A stretch of 10,931 nucleotides of DNA from Opitutaceae bacterium. Its GTDB lineage: Bacteria > Verrucomicrobiota > Verrucomicrobiia > Opitutales > Opitutaceae. Under the pieces are notes generated by a model. The model was given only the letters and a program-made list of their open reading frames with translations. It made no database searches and was not told where the DNA came from. Positions 1-6,113 of this stretch are shown here, piece after piece. The position numbers and the translations under genes were made by a program. The stretch covers positions 1 through 10,931 of the forward strand of contig JAHFTG010000056.1 of the NCBI GenBank assembly GCA_023269455.1, written 5' to 3'. Positions within the stretch are counted from its first letter, which is position 1, and each line of letters starts with the position of its first letter.

Positions 1-491
1 TGGAGGAGGGCGGTCGCGAGCACGAAGCCGAGGCCGTATTCGAGGCCGGCGGCGGTGGCAGGCATTTCGGCGCCGTGGGCGATGCCGTGGAAGAGCGCGA
101 AGACGCCAACGACGGCCATGCCGATGGCAACGGGAAGACGGGCAGCGGTGGCGACGAGCAAGCCGAGCACGAGGACGGAGGTGGCGATGCCTTGTTCGCT
201 GCCGGCGATTTGGAAGCCGCCGTGGCCGAGCACGGCGCCGAGGGTCATGACGCTGACAAAGGCGGCGGGGACGAGCCAGCGGGCGCGGCCGCCGAGCTGG
301 GCGGCCCAGAGGCCGACGGCGATCATGGCGAGGAGGTGATCCCAACCACTCAACGGATGAGCAAAGCCGCCGCTGAAATCCCAACCGAAACCGTGGTCGC
401 CGTCGTGGCCGGGATGGGCGCTGGCGATGGCGGGCAACGCGGCGAGAAGAACAAGGCCTTTGAAGAGGGAGCGAAGGGTTTTCACGGGCAT
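1..491 (-). CDS. hupE: HupE/UreJ family membrane protein (3' part cut by window edge)
   Basis: The minus-strand frame opens with ATG at 491 and stays open to the window edge, giving 163 residues. Residues 1-25 form a typical Sec signal peptide (MPVKTLRSLFKGLVLLAALP, then AIASA), followed by a His-rich mature N-terminus (HPGHDGDHG). Next comes the family hallmark HPLSGWDHLLAM, with His and Asp in the first membrane helix, and then further Ala/Leu/Val-rich helices, one carrying HGIAHGAEMPA. HupE/UreJ proteins are small inner-membrane nickel or cobalt permeases or accessory proteins. Family members are about 190-200 residues, so roughly 30 are probably missing beyond the edge. No hydrogenase or urease gene is visible, so the metal and purpose are open. 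It starts 46 bases downstream of the rph stop on the same strand and could be co-transcribed. No strong ribosome binding site is seen. The family call is confident; the substrate is not known. Confidence 0.88.
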   Translation of the reverse strand, partial: MPVKTLRSLFKGLVLLAALPAIASAHPGHDGDHGFGWDFSGGFAHPLSGWDHLLAMIAVGLWAAQLGGRARWLVPAAFVSVMTLGAVLGHGGFQIAGSEQGIATSVLVLGLLVATAARLPVAIGMAVVGVFALFHGIAHGAEMPATAAGLEYGLGFVLATALL

Positions 492-501
492 GGATTTTAT
501 G

Positions 502-535
502 GGTTAAACGGAAGCAGTTGGCGCGCCAGTTTACC
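502..535. repeat. Imperfect inverted repeat in rph-hupE spacer
   Basis: GGTTAAAC (502-509) and GTTTACC (529-535) are complementary apart from one bulged base. They enclose the perfect 10-bp palindrome TGGCGCGCCA (519-528). It lies in the 46-base spacer between the rph stop and the hupE start. It could be an RNA structure or a weak attenuator. No T-run follows on the minus strand, so it is not a classic terminator. Confidence 0.3.
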
Positions 536-537
536 GC

Positions 538-1290
538 TTAGAACTTGAGGAGTTGCTTGGTGAGAAACGCGGTCTGGAGGGCGTTTATTTCCTTGAGGCC
601 TTTTTGCGCGAGGGAGACGAGGCTGAGGAGTTGCTCGTGGGTGAAGGTGGCTTCTTCGCCGCTGCCTTGGACTTCGACGAATTTGCCCTGGCCAGTCATG
701 ACGACGTTGAAGTCCACTTCGGCGTCTTTGTCTTCGAGGTAGGGAAGGTCGAGGAGTTCGCGGCCGTCGTAGAGGCCGACGCTGACGGCGGCGACGGAAT
801 CGGTGAGAGGGTTTTCTGGAATGCGCTTGGCGTCGAGGAGGGTCTGGATGGCGAGGCGGGCGGCGAGGTAGGCGCCGGTGATCGACGCGGTGCGGGTGCC
901 GCCGTCGGCTTGGAGGACGTCGCAGTCGATCCAGAGGGTGTTTTCGCCGAGTTTTTTGAGATCGAGGACGGCGCGGAGGGAGCGGCCGATGAGGCGTTGG
1001 ATTTCGACGGTGCGGCCGTCGAGTTTACCGCGTGAGATGTCGCGCTGTTTGCGTTCGTGCGTGCTGTAGGGGAGGAGGGAGTATTCGGCGGTGAGCCAGC
1101 CGCCGGGGACGCGTTGCTGTTTCATCCACGAGGGAACTTTGGGTTCGATGGTGGCGGCGCAGATGACACGGGTGGTGCCGTAGGAGACGAGCACGGAGCC
1201 GGTGGCGTGCGGGGCGATGTTGGCCTCGAAGGTGATGGGGCGGAGCTGGTCGGGTTTGCGGCCGTCGGCGCGGAGGACAGGGGAAGACAT
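538..1290 (-). CDS. rph: Ribonuclease PH
   Basis: RNase PH is a phosphate-dependent 3'-5' exoribonuclease that trims tRNA 3' ends in the cytoplasm, working as a hexameric ring. The 250-residue protein matches the family length of about 240-250. It shows the family blocks in order: RADGRKPDQLRPI (7-19), GGWLTAEYSLLP (63-74), GRTVEIQRLIGRSLRA (92-107), IDCDVLQADGGTRTASITGA (121-140) with the phosphate-binding GTR, and LEDKDAEVDFNVVMTG (185-200) with the acidic metal-site residues, followed by EVQGSGEEATF. The frame extends upstream to 1407, but homology begins just after the ATG at 1290 (MSSPVLRADG), and the 39 extra residues are Arg-rich and unlike the family. The first-choice start is therefore 1290, although no clear Shine-Dalgarno precedes it. 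It is divergent from aroB and upstream of hupE. Confidence 0.96.
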   Translation of the reverse strand: MSSPVLRADGRKPDQLRPITFEANIAPHATGSVLVSYGTTRVICAATIEPKVPSWMKQQRVPGGWLTAEYSLLPYSTHERKQRDISRGKLDGRTVEIQRLIGRSLRAVLDLKKLGENTLWIDCDVLQADGGTRTASITGAYLAARLAIQTLLDAKRIPENPLTDSVAAVSVGLYDGRELLDLPYLEDKDAEVDFNVVMTGQGKFVEVQGSGEEATFTHEQLLSLVSLAQKGLKEINALQTAFLTKQLLKF

Positions 1291-1370
1291 TGCGGGGAAC
1301 GCTAGTAAGCGGATGGTTGACCGCCATCGCGAAATGCGGGCGGGAGGTGAGAGATGAGTTCTTCGCGAGA

Positions 1371-1399
1371 TTGACCCGGGGAGGCGAGGTGCATTTAAC
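1371..1399 (+). promoter_or_regulatory. Candidate sigma70-type promoter of aroB
   Basis: TTGACC (1371-1376) is separated by 17 bases from TTTAAC (1394-1399). This gives 5/6 and 4/6 matches to the -35 and -10 consensus at the optimal spacing, inside the divergent rph-aroB spacer. The aroB ATG is only 7 bases after the -10 box, so transcription from here would begin at or next to the ATG and give a leaderless mRNA. The call is by eye only, from consensus. Confidence 0.42.
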
Positions 1400-1405
1400 C
1401 CGTTC

Positions 1406-2491
1406 ATGGTTGAAAGCCTTACGGTTAATCTCGGTGCACGCAGCTACCCGATTCGTTTCGGACGGGACGTGTCGTCGGCGGTGCGGGTGCAGGTGGACGC
1501 ACTGATCGCCGAGGGGCGCAAGGTCGTGGTCGTGACGGACCGGAATTTCGGGCATCTCCAACTGGAGGCGTTGCGCGACATGTTTGGCGGGCAGCCGACG
1601 CTGGTGCTCGATCCGGGTGAGGAGACGAAGTCGCTGCGGGAGCTGGGACGTGTGCTGGATTTTTTGGCGGAGCAGCGGGTGGATCGCGGCGGGGCGCTTT
1701 TTGCGGTGGGCGGGGGCGTGATCGGCGATCTCGCGGGATTCGCGGCGGCTTCGTATTTGCGAGGGATCGCGTTTTATCAGGTGCCGACGACGTTGCTCGC
1801 GATGGTGGACAGTTCGGTGGGCGGCAAGACAGGGATCAACCTGCACGCGGGAAAAAATCTCGTGGGGGCATTTCACCAGCCGCGCGGGGTGTTCGTTGGC
1901 ACGGGGCTGCTGGAGACGCTGCCGCCGCGTGAATTTGCGGCGGGCATGGCGGAGGTCATCAAGACGGGGCTGCTGGGCGACGCGGATCTTTTTGCACAAC
2001 TGGAACACGCGGCGCTGACGGTGAACAGCCCGGCGCTGGGGCCGATCATCCGGCGTTGCTGCGCGCTCAAGGCCCGCGTGGTCGAGGCCGACGAGCACGA
2101 GACGGCGAAGGATGGCGGGCGCGCGTTGCTGAATCTCGGGCATACGTTTGGCCATGCGATCGAGCAGGTGACGGGTTACGGCGCCTATCTGCACGGGGAG
2201 GCGGTGGCCATCGGGCTGGCGGCGGCGGCGCGGCTGTCGCAGAAGCTGGGCTACCTGGACGCCGGGATGGAGGCGCGAGTCGAGGCGGTTATCAAAGCGC
2301 ATGCCTTGCCGGTGCGGTTGCGCGGGCCGTTGCCGCTCGCCGCGCTGATGTCGGCGATGGCGCGCGACAAGAAGGTGCGCGCCGGCGAACTGCGGTTCGT
2401 GGTGTTGAAATCGCTGGGCGAGGCGGTGACGCAGGGAGGGATCGACCCGGCGCTGGCCGAAAAGTGTTTTCGCGAGGTGGGCGCGGTCTGA
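1406..2491 (+). CDS. aroB: 3-dehydroquinate synthase
   Basis: AroB converts DAHP to 3-dehydroquinate, the second step of the shikimate pathway to aromatic amino acids and folate. It is a cytoplasmic, NAD- and Zn/Co-dependent enzyme. The 361 residues match the family length. The nucleotide-binding region carries GGGVIGDLAGFAAASYLRG (102-120), then QVPTTLLAMVDSSVGGKTGI (125-144) and KNLVGAFHQP (150-159). Metal ligands are in place: Glu183 (AAGMAEVIK), His246 (LGHTFGHAIE) and His263 (YLHGEAVAIG). The start ATG at 1406 gives the expected N-terminus, with a beta-strand (SLTVNLG) a few residues in. No ribosome binding site lies at the usual distance; the nearest purine run (GGGGAGG) is about 20 bases upstream. 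It is the first gene of the plus-strand block and divergent from rph. Confidence 0.97.
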   Translation: MVESLTVNLGARSYPIRFGRDVSSAVRVQVDALIAEGRKVVVVTDRNFGHLQLEALRDMFGGQPTLVLDPGEETKSLRELGRVLDFLAEQRVDRGGALFAVGGGVIGDLAGFAAASYLRGIAFYQVPTTLLAMVDSSVGGKTGINLHAGKNLVGAFHQPRGVFVGTGLLETLPPREFAAGMAEVIKTGLLGDADLFAQLEHAALTVNSPALGPIIRRCCALKARVVEADEHETAKDGGRALLNLGHTFGHAIEQVTGYGAYLHGEAVAIGLAAAARLSQKLGYLDAGMEARVEAVIKAHALPVRLRGPLPLAALMSAMARDKKVRAGELRFVVLKSLGEAVTQGGIDPALAEKCFREVGAV

Positions 2492-2536
2492 TTCCACGCT
2501 TCCGTCGAGGGACGGGTTCGCGGTAGGCTTATTTTT

Positions 2537-3169
2537 ATGTCGGCCATCGATGAGGGCATTGTCCGGGAATACTTTGAGCAAAACGGCTTCCTCGTGCGCC
2601 AGGTGCGCAAGTATCAGGTGTCGGCGCGCAAGAAGACGGGCGACGAGGAGATCGACCTGCTGGTGTATAATCCGTCGTGGCAACGCGGCGCACGGAAGCC
2701 GGATTTCTTTCTTTTTTCGAATGAGCTGCCGCTGGTGCATCGCGCGATGATCGCGGTGAAGGGCTGGCACACGGGCGTGTTCACGCCGACCATGCTGAAG
2801 AGTTCGCCGGAAATTTTCCGGTTTCTTGAGGACAACGTGCTGAAGGAGGCGACGCGGTTTTTCCCGGTGGACGCGGGCTCGGAGGAGAGTGCCGACCTCA
2901 CGAAGATCCTCGTGCTGCCCAGCCTGCCGACGCAGGAGCCGTTTCGTTCGCAGAGCGTCGCGCTGCTGAAGGAGCGCGGGGTGGACGCGATCATTTCGTT
3001 TCGCTCGATGTTGCTCGATCTCGTGGATAAAATCGAAATCAACCGCAACTATGGGAAGAGCGACACGTTGCAGGTGATGCGGATTCTCAAAAACTACGAC
3101 TTGCTGAAGGACGCGCAGCTTGACCTGCTGACCGAACGCGCGGCGCCCGTGCGACGCGCTAAACCCTAA
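2537..3169 (+). CDS. Conserved-looking protein of unknown function, possible degenerate PD-(D/E)xK fold
   Basis: I do not recognise this 210-residue soluble protein. It has no signal peptide or membrane segment. Its codon use and GC match its housekeeping neighbours, and it sits 45 bases after aroB and 6 bases before lpxA, so it looks native to the operon. The N-terminal helix (IVREYFEQNGFLVRQVRKY) is followed by GDEEIDLLVYNP (35-46), KPDFFLF (54-60) and MIAVKGWHTG (71-80). An EID strand, a spacer and a V-K-G-W strand resemble PD-(D/E)xK nuclease motifs II and III. However, the acidic residue of the E-x-K motif is Ala73 here, so activity is doubtful. The C-terminal half has helices and strands (TKILVLPSLP; GVDAIISFRSMLLDLVDKIE) ending in a basic tail. 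The start is ATG 2537, with no obvious Shine-Dalgarno. That this is a real gene is confident; the fold is speculative. Confidence 0.85.
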   Translation: MSAIDEGIVREYFEQNGFLVRQVRKYQVSARKKTGDEEIDLLVYNPSWQRGARKPDFFLFSNELPLVHRAMIAVKGWHTGVFTPTMLKSSPEIFRFLEDNVLKEATRFFPVDAGSEESADLTKILVLPSLPTQEPFRSQSVALLKERGVDAIISFRSMLLDLVDKIEINRNYGKSDTLQVMRILKNYDLLKDAQLDLLTERAAPVRRAKP

Positions 3170-3175
3170 GCTTAC

Positions 3176-3940
3176 ATGAGTATTTCAATTCACCCTAGCG
3201 CAGTCATCGAGGATGGCGCGGTCATCGGCGACGGTTGCGATATTCAGGCGGGTGCGGTCATCGGAAAACATACGGTGCTGGGGGAGCGTGTGACCGTATA
3301 TCCTTATGCAATCGTCGGCGGAGATCCGCAGCATCTGACGTTTGACCGGGCCACGCCGTCGGGCGTGCGGATCGGCAACGGCACGGTCATCCGTGAGCAC
3401 GTCACGATCAACCGCGCCGCCAAAGCCGGTGAAAACACGGTCGTAGGCGAGCGGTGTTTCCTGATGGCTAACTCCCATATGGGGCACGATTGCGTGGTGG
3501 CTGATGACGTGGTGCTGGCGAACAACGTGATGCTGGCGGGTCACGTGCAGGTGGGATCGTTCACCTTTGTCGGCGGCGGTGCTGGCGTGCATCAGTTCGC
3601 GCGCATCGGCGAGAGCGTGATGATCAGCGGGCTTTCACGCGTGGGGCAGGACGTGCCGCCTTTTTCGCTGATGGCGGAGCGCAATGAGATCATCGGGCTC
3701 AACTTGCTCGGGTTGAAGCGGCGCGGCTTTTCGCGCGAGGCGATCCGCGAGATCAAGGAGGCGTTTCGCATGGTTTACTTCACGCCGGGGAATATCCGGG
3801 AGATCGCCGCGAAGCACCTCACCGGACCGTTGGCGAGCACGCCGGAAGTGAGGCGGTTCCTGGCGTTTTTTACGGAAGGGAAACGGGGAGTGGCGCGTCC
3901 GCGTCGCGAGCCGCGTATTCATCTGCCGCGCGTGACGTGA
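3176..3940 (+). CDS. lpxA: UDP-N-acetylglucosamine acyltransferase (LpxA)
   Basis: LpxA transfers a 3-hydroxyacyl chain from acyl carrier protein to the 3-OH of UDP-GlcNAc, the first step of lipid A synthesis, as a cytoplasmic trimer. The 254 residues match the family (about 255-265). The N-terminal two thirds are hexapeptide repeats of the left-handed beta-helix (IHPSAVIEDGAVIGDG, AVIGKHTVLGERVTVYPYAIVGG). Then come GDPQHLTF (49-56), EHVTINRA (74-81) and ANSHMGHDC (98-106), with His104 matching the catalytic His125 of E. coli and His101 matching His122. AGHV (121-124), GGAGVHQF (134-141) and the C-terminal helical start GLKRRGFSREAI (179-190) follow. Gly174 aligns with the acyl-chain ruler Gly173 of E. 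coli LpxA. The stop of the preceding gene is 6 bases upstream, so translation may be coupled; no Shine-Dalgarno is evident. The lipid A pathway partners lpxD, fabZ and lpxB are not adjacent. Confidence 0.95.
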   Translation: MSISIHPSAVIEDGAVIGDGCDIQAGAVIGKHTVLGERVTVYPYAIVGGDPQHLTFDRATPSGVRIGNGTVIREHVTINRAAKAGENTVVGERCFLMANSHMGHDCVVADDVVLANNVMLAGHVQVGSFTFVGGGAGVHQFARIGESVMISGLSRVGQDVPPFSLMAERNEIIGLNLLGLKRRGFSREAIREIKEAFRMVYFTPGNIREIAAKHLTGPLASTPEVRRFLAFFTEGKRGVARPRREPRIHLPRVT

Positions 3941-3958
3941 ACGGACGATAGGGATAAT
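3932..3958 (+). promoter_or_regulatory. Possible promoter before pdxA
   Basis: GATAAT (3953-3958) matches 5/6 of the -10 consensus. GTGACG (3932-3937), 15 bases before it, is a partial -35 with a short spacer. It overlaps the lpxA stop and ends 9 bases before the ATG at 3968, implying a leaderless or near-leaderless pdxA transcript. It could be chance. Confidence 0.22.
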
Positions 3959-3967
3959 GCGTTGATC

Positions 3968-4900
3968 ATGGCTGCTTCCACGAAACTTGCCTTTACCTGT
4001 GGCGATCCGGCGGGCGTGGGGCCGGAGATCATCGCGGCCTGGCTGGCGGCGCATCCGGTGGAGGCGCGCGATGTGGCGGTGATCGGGCCGGCGCGGTGGC
4101 TGGCAAGTTTGCCGGAGGGCGCGGGCCGGCTCATCGCGGTGGGCGCGGCGGATTTTGAGGCGGTCGCGGGGCGACCTGAAGCGGACGGTGCGCGCGTGGC
4201 GCTGGCGGCAATGGAGGCGGCGGCGGAAGGTTGCCGCCGCGGTGATTGGGCGGGCGTGGTCACGGGGCCGGTGAGCAAGGCGGAGCTGGCGCGGGTGGGC
4301 TACGCGTATCCGGGGCAGACGGAATTTTTTGCGGCGCGCTGGGGCGGGGAGCCGGTGATGGCGTTTTGCGGCGGGCGGCTGCGGGTGGTGCTGGCGACGT
4401 GGCATATTCCGTTGTCAGAGGTGCCGCAGACTCTGGGGCCGCAGTTGTTGCGTCGCACGGTCGCGGCGGCCGACGAGCTGGCGCGGGCGGAGGGTGTCGT
4501 GGAGCCGCGCATCGGGGTGTGCGGATTGAATCCGCACGCGGGCGAGGGCGGGCTGATCGGCGAAGAGGAGCGGGATTTCATCAATCCGTCGCTGGAGAAA
4601 TTGCGCGCGGGGTTCCATGGAGTTTCGCTTTGCCAGCCGGGCGATACGCTTTTCGGGCGGGCGTTGCGCGGGGAGTTCGACGTGGTGGTGGCGCTTTACC
4701 ACGACCAGGGACTGGCGCCGCTTAAGGTCATTGATTTCGACGAGGCGGTGAACGTCACGCTGGGGCTGCCCTTTGTGCGCACGAGTCCGGATCACGGGAC
4801 GGCGTTTGGCATAGCAGGCAAGGGTGTCGCCAGCGGGACAAGTTTTGCCAATGCTGTGACCGTGGCGCGGCGCTTGATAAACGCGCGGGCCGGGCGATAG
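3968..4900 (+). CDS. pdxA: 4-hydroxythreonine-4-phosphate dehydrogenase
   Basis: PdxA oxidises 4-phosphohydroxy-L-threonine with NAD in the DXP-dependent route to pyridoxal 5'-phosphate. It is a cytoplasmic dimer. With the ATG at 3968 the protein is 310 residues, near the family's usual 310-330. It opens with the hallmark CGDPAGVGPEI (11-21), followed by VTGPVSKAEL (98-107), GQTEFFAARW (116-125), LATWHIPLS (142-150), GLNPHAGEGG (186-195), ALYHDQGLAPLK (242-253) and RTSPDHGTAFGIAGKG (271-286). Metal ligands His146, His190 and His245 correspond to His166, His211 and His266 of E. coli. A TTG at 3962 in the same frame, two codons earlier, is 8 bases after a GGGA and could be an alternative start. 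It is 27 bases after lpxA, and its stop is followed within 2 bases by the next start. Confidence 0.96.
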   Translation: MAASTKLAFTCGDPAGVGPEIIAAWLAAHPVEARDVAVIGPARWLASLPEGAGRLIAVGAADFEAVAGRPEADGARVALAAMEAAAEGCRRGDWAGVVTGPVSKAELARVGYAYPGQTEFFAARWGGEPVMAFCGGRLRVVLATWHIPLSEVPQTLGPQLLRRTVAAADELARAEGVVEPRIGVCGLNPHAGEGGLIGEEERDFINPSLEKLRAGFHGVSLCQPGDTLFGRALRGEFDVVVALYHDQGLAPLKVIDFDEAVNVTLGLPFVRTSPDHGTAFGIAGKGVASGTSFANAVTVARRLINARAGR

Positions 4901-4901
4901 T
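4874..4901 (+). promoter_or_regulatory. Possible internal promoter before the A-type carrier gene
   Basis: TTGATA (4874-4879), 16 bases of spacer, then GATAGT (4896-4901) give 5/6 and 4/6 consensus matches at acceptable spacing, inside the pdxA 3' end. The in-frame ATG at 4909 is 7 bases after the -10 box, the same geometry as at aroB. This would give a leaderless message and would favour 4909 as the start. Confidence 0.28.
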
Positions 4902-4902
4902 G

Positions 4903-5316
4903 ATGCCCATGTCAGCCGTTACCGAAACCGTTTCCACTACCGTTCCGTCGCCGTTATCCGTCATGCCCGAGGGCGTGCGCGCGGGTAACGAGAATCTCGT
5001 GCGGCTGACGGAACCGGCGGGTGCGAAGGTGCGCACGCTCATCGCGCGTGAGCAGCAGGGCGGCTTGCTTCGTATCGCCATCACCGGCGGCGGGTGCAAC
5101 GGTCTGAGTTACAAGATGAAATTCGTGCTGGAGCCGCGCAAGGGCGACATCCTCGTGCAGTCGGCGGGCGTGCCTGTGGTGGTGGACGCCAAAACCGCAC
5201 TCTATCTCAAGGGCACGGAACTCGACTACTCGAACAAGCTCATCGCGGGCGGCTTCAAATTCTCCAACCCCAACGCCAAGGCGAGCTGCTCGTGCGGCGA
5301 GAGTTTCAGCGTATGA
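4903..5316 (+). CDS. A-type iron-sulfur carrier protein (IscA/ErpA/HesB family)
   Basis: A-type carriers receive Fe-S clusters from the scaffold and hand them to apo-enzymes in the cytoplasm. The protein is 137 residues from ATG 4903, against about 105-120 for the family. The extra length is a Ser/Thr/Pro/Val-rich N-terminal stretch of about 30 residues. The domain starts at VRLTEPAGAKVRTLI (33-47). The three cluster cysteines are present: Cys65 in GGGCNGLSYKMKF and Cys129/Cys131 in CSCGESFSV at the extreme C-terminus. GTELDYSNKLIAGGFKFSNPNA (104-125) is the conserved segment between them. Start choice is uncertain: GTG 4900 overlaps the pdxA stop, ATG 4903 and ATG 4909 follow, and ATG 4963 would remove most of the odd N-terminus. 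No isc or suf operon genes are adjacent, so IscA, ErpA and SufA roles cannot be separated. The family call is secure. Confidence 0.93.
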   Translation: MPMSAVTETVSTTVPSPLSVMPEGVRAGNENLVRLTEPAGAKVRTLIAREQQGGLLRIAITGGGCNGLSYKMKFVLEPRKGDILVQSAGVPVVVDAKTALYLKGTELDYSNKLIAGGFKFSNPNAKASCSCGESFSV

Positions 5317-5425
5317 GGGTGGTCGTTTTGAACCGTGAGGTGACGGCACGCACACTTCGTGATTGTCTTCGCGTAAGCTCTGCGAGAAACCTTTTTTCAG
5401 AACTCATCCTGCAACCTCCTTATTG
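5317..5425 (+). promoter_or_regulatory. infC leader region with anti-Shine-Dalgarno-like sequence
   Basis: This is the only spacer over 100 bases in the iscA-crcB stretch. It contains TTGAAC (5328-5333, a possible -35 box without a good -10), a weak TCGC/GCGA stem (5369-5372 with 5382-5385) before CCTTTTTTC (5390-5398), and ACCTCCTTA (5414-5422) right before the start codon. That last 9-mer equals the 3' tail of bacterial 16S rRNA. GAGGT (5337-5341) could pair with ACCTC (5414-5418) across the leader. IF-3 genes are commonly autoregulated, so a regulatory leader is plausible; the details are inference. Confidence 0.35.
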
Positions 5426-6100
5426 ATGGCCAATTCGTTTCCTTCGTCGGGCGGCAACCGCCCCGGTTATTATCAGCGTCGTAACAACGACCCTTTTGCG
5501 CACATCCGTCGCAATGCACGCATCAAGGAGCCTGAGATTCGCGTCATCAGCCCCGAGGGCAAGCAGCTCGGGATCATGCAGACCGAGCGCGCGCTCGCGC
5601 TCGCACAGCAGTTCAATCTCGACCTCGTCGAGATGGCGGCGACCGCCAAGCCTCCCGTCTGCCGCATCATGGATTTCGGCAAATACGTTTACGAGGAGCA
5701 GAAGAAGGCCAGCCACGCCAAGTCCACGACGACCAAGCTGAAGGAAATCGAGTTCACGCCGCGCATCGCGGGCGGCGATTTCCTCACGAAGATTCGCCAC
5801 GCCGAGGAGTTTCTTTCCCACGGCAACAAGGTGAAGCTCCGCCTCAAGTTTCGCGGTCGCGAGATGGCTCACACCGAAATCGGCTTCGAACTCATGAAGA
5901 AGGCGCTGGCCGAGCTCGAAGGCATGGGCCACCCCGACAATTTGGCCAAGCTCATGGGCAAGCAGATCAACATCATGCTGACCCCGTTGCCTGAAAACAA
6001 ACGGAAGCGCAAATATACCCTCGAGCCTGATGAACAGGCCGTCGATGACACCGGCTCCGACGCCGGCCACGAAGACGACGAGGCTCAGGCCCAGGCCTGA
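5426..6100 (+). CDS. infC: Translation initiation factor IF-3
   Basis: IF-3 binds the 30S subunit, blocks premature 50S joining and checks the start codon and initiator tRNA. From ATG 5426 it is 224 residues, against about 180 in E. coli. The N-domain (RNARIKEPEIRVI, then DLVEMAATAKPPVCRIMDFG with FGKYVYEEQKK) is joined by a Lys-rich linker to the C-domain (LKEIEFTPRIAGGDFLTKIRH, KVKLRLKFRGREMAHTEIG, INIMLTPLPENKRKRKY). Two extensions are unusual: a Gly/Arg/Asn-rich N-terminus of about 30 residues and an acidic, Gln/Ala-ending C-tail of about 25. The same frame runs back to TTG 5363, but those residues are unlike the family. TTG 5423 directly before ATG is another possible start. No Shine-Dalgarno is present; instead CCTCCT precedes the start. 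No rpmI or rplT follows: the next gene is a cell-wall amidase 13 bases downstream. Confidence 0.96.
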   Translation: MANSFPSSGGNRPGYYQRRNNDPFAHIRRNARIKEPEIRVISPEGKQLGIMQTERALALAQQFNLDLVEMAATAKPPVCRIMDFGKYVYEEQKKASHAKSTTTKLKEIEFTPRIAGGDFLTKIRHAEEFLSHGNKVKLRLKFRGREMAHTEIGFELMKKALAELEGMGHPDNLAKLMGKQINIMLTPLPENKRKRKYTLEPDEQAVDDTGSDAGHEDDEAQAQA

Positions 6101-6109
6101 GGAGAAGAG
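6101..6109 (+). promoter_or_regulatory. Ribosome binding site of the amidase gene
   Basis: GGAGAAGAG begins directly after the infC stop, and its GGAG core is 9 bases from ATG 6114. It is one of the few clear Shine-Dalgarno sites in the window. It selects 6114 over the in-frame upstream ATG at 6030 (inside infC) and the ATG at 6120. Confidence 0.65.
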
Positions 6110-6113
6110 CGTC

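Noticed and set aside
75..548. Gly/Asp-rich plus-strand frame over the left edge
   Set aside because: It is antisense to the HupE-like gene, which has a signal peptide and family motif.
553..1035. Glu/Gly/Val-rich plus-strand frame
   Set aside because: It is a shadow of rph, whose motifs read clearly on the minus strand.
1291..1407. Longer rph start at 1407
   Set aside because: The 39 extra residues are Arg/Ser-rich and have no match to RNase PH, whose conserved sequence begins right after 1290.
1025..2770. 581-residue minus-strand open frame opposite aroB
   Set aside because: aroB on the plus strand is unmistakable. This frame is an Arg/His/Pro/Gln-rich shadow typical of antisense frames in high-GC DNA, with no family motif.
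6030..6113. Upstream ATG extension of the amidase
   Set aside because: It overlaps the infC 3' end and would bury the signal peptide. A good Shine-Dalgarno precedes ATG 6114.
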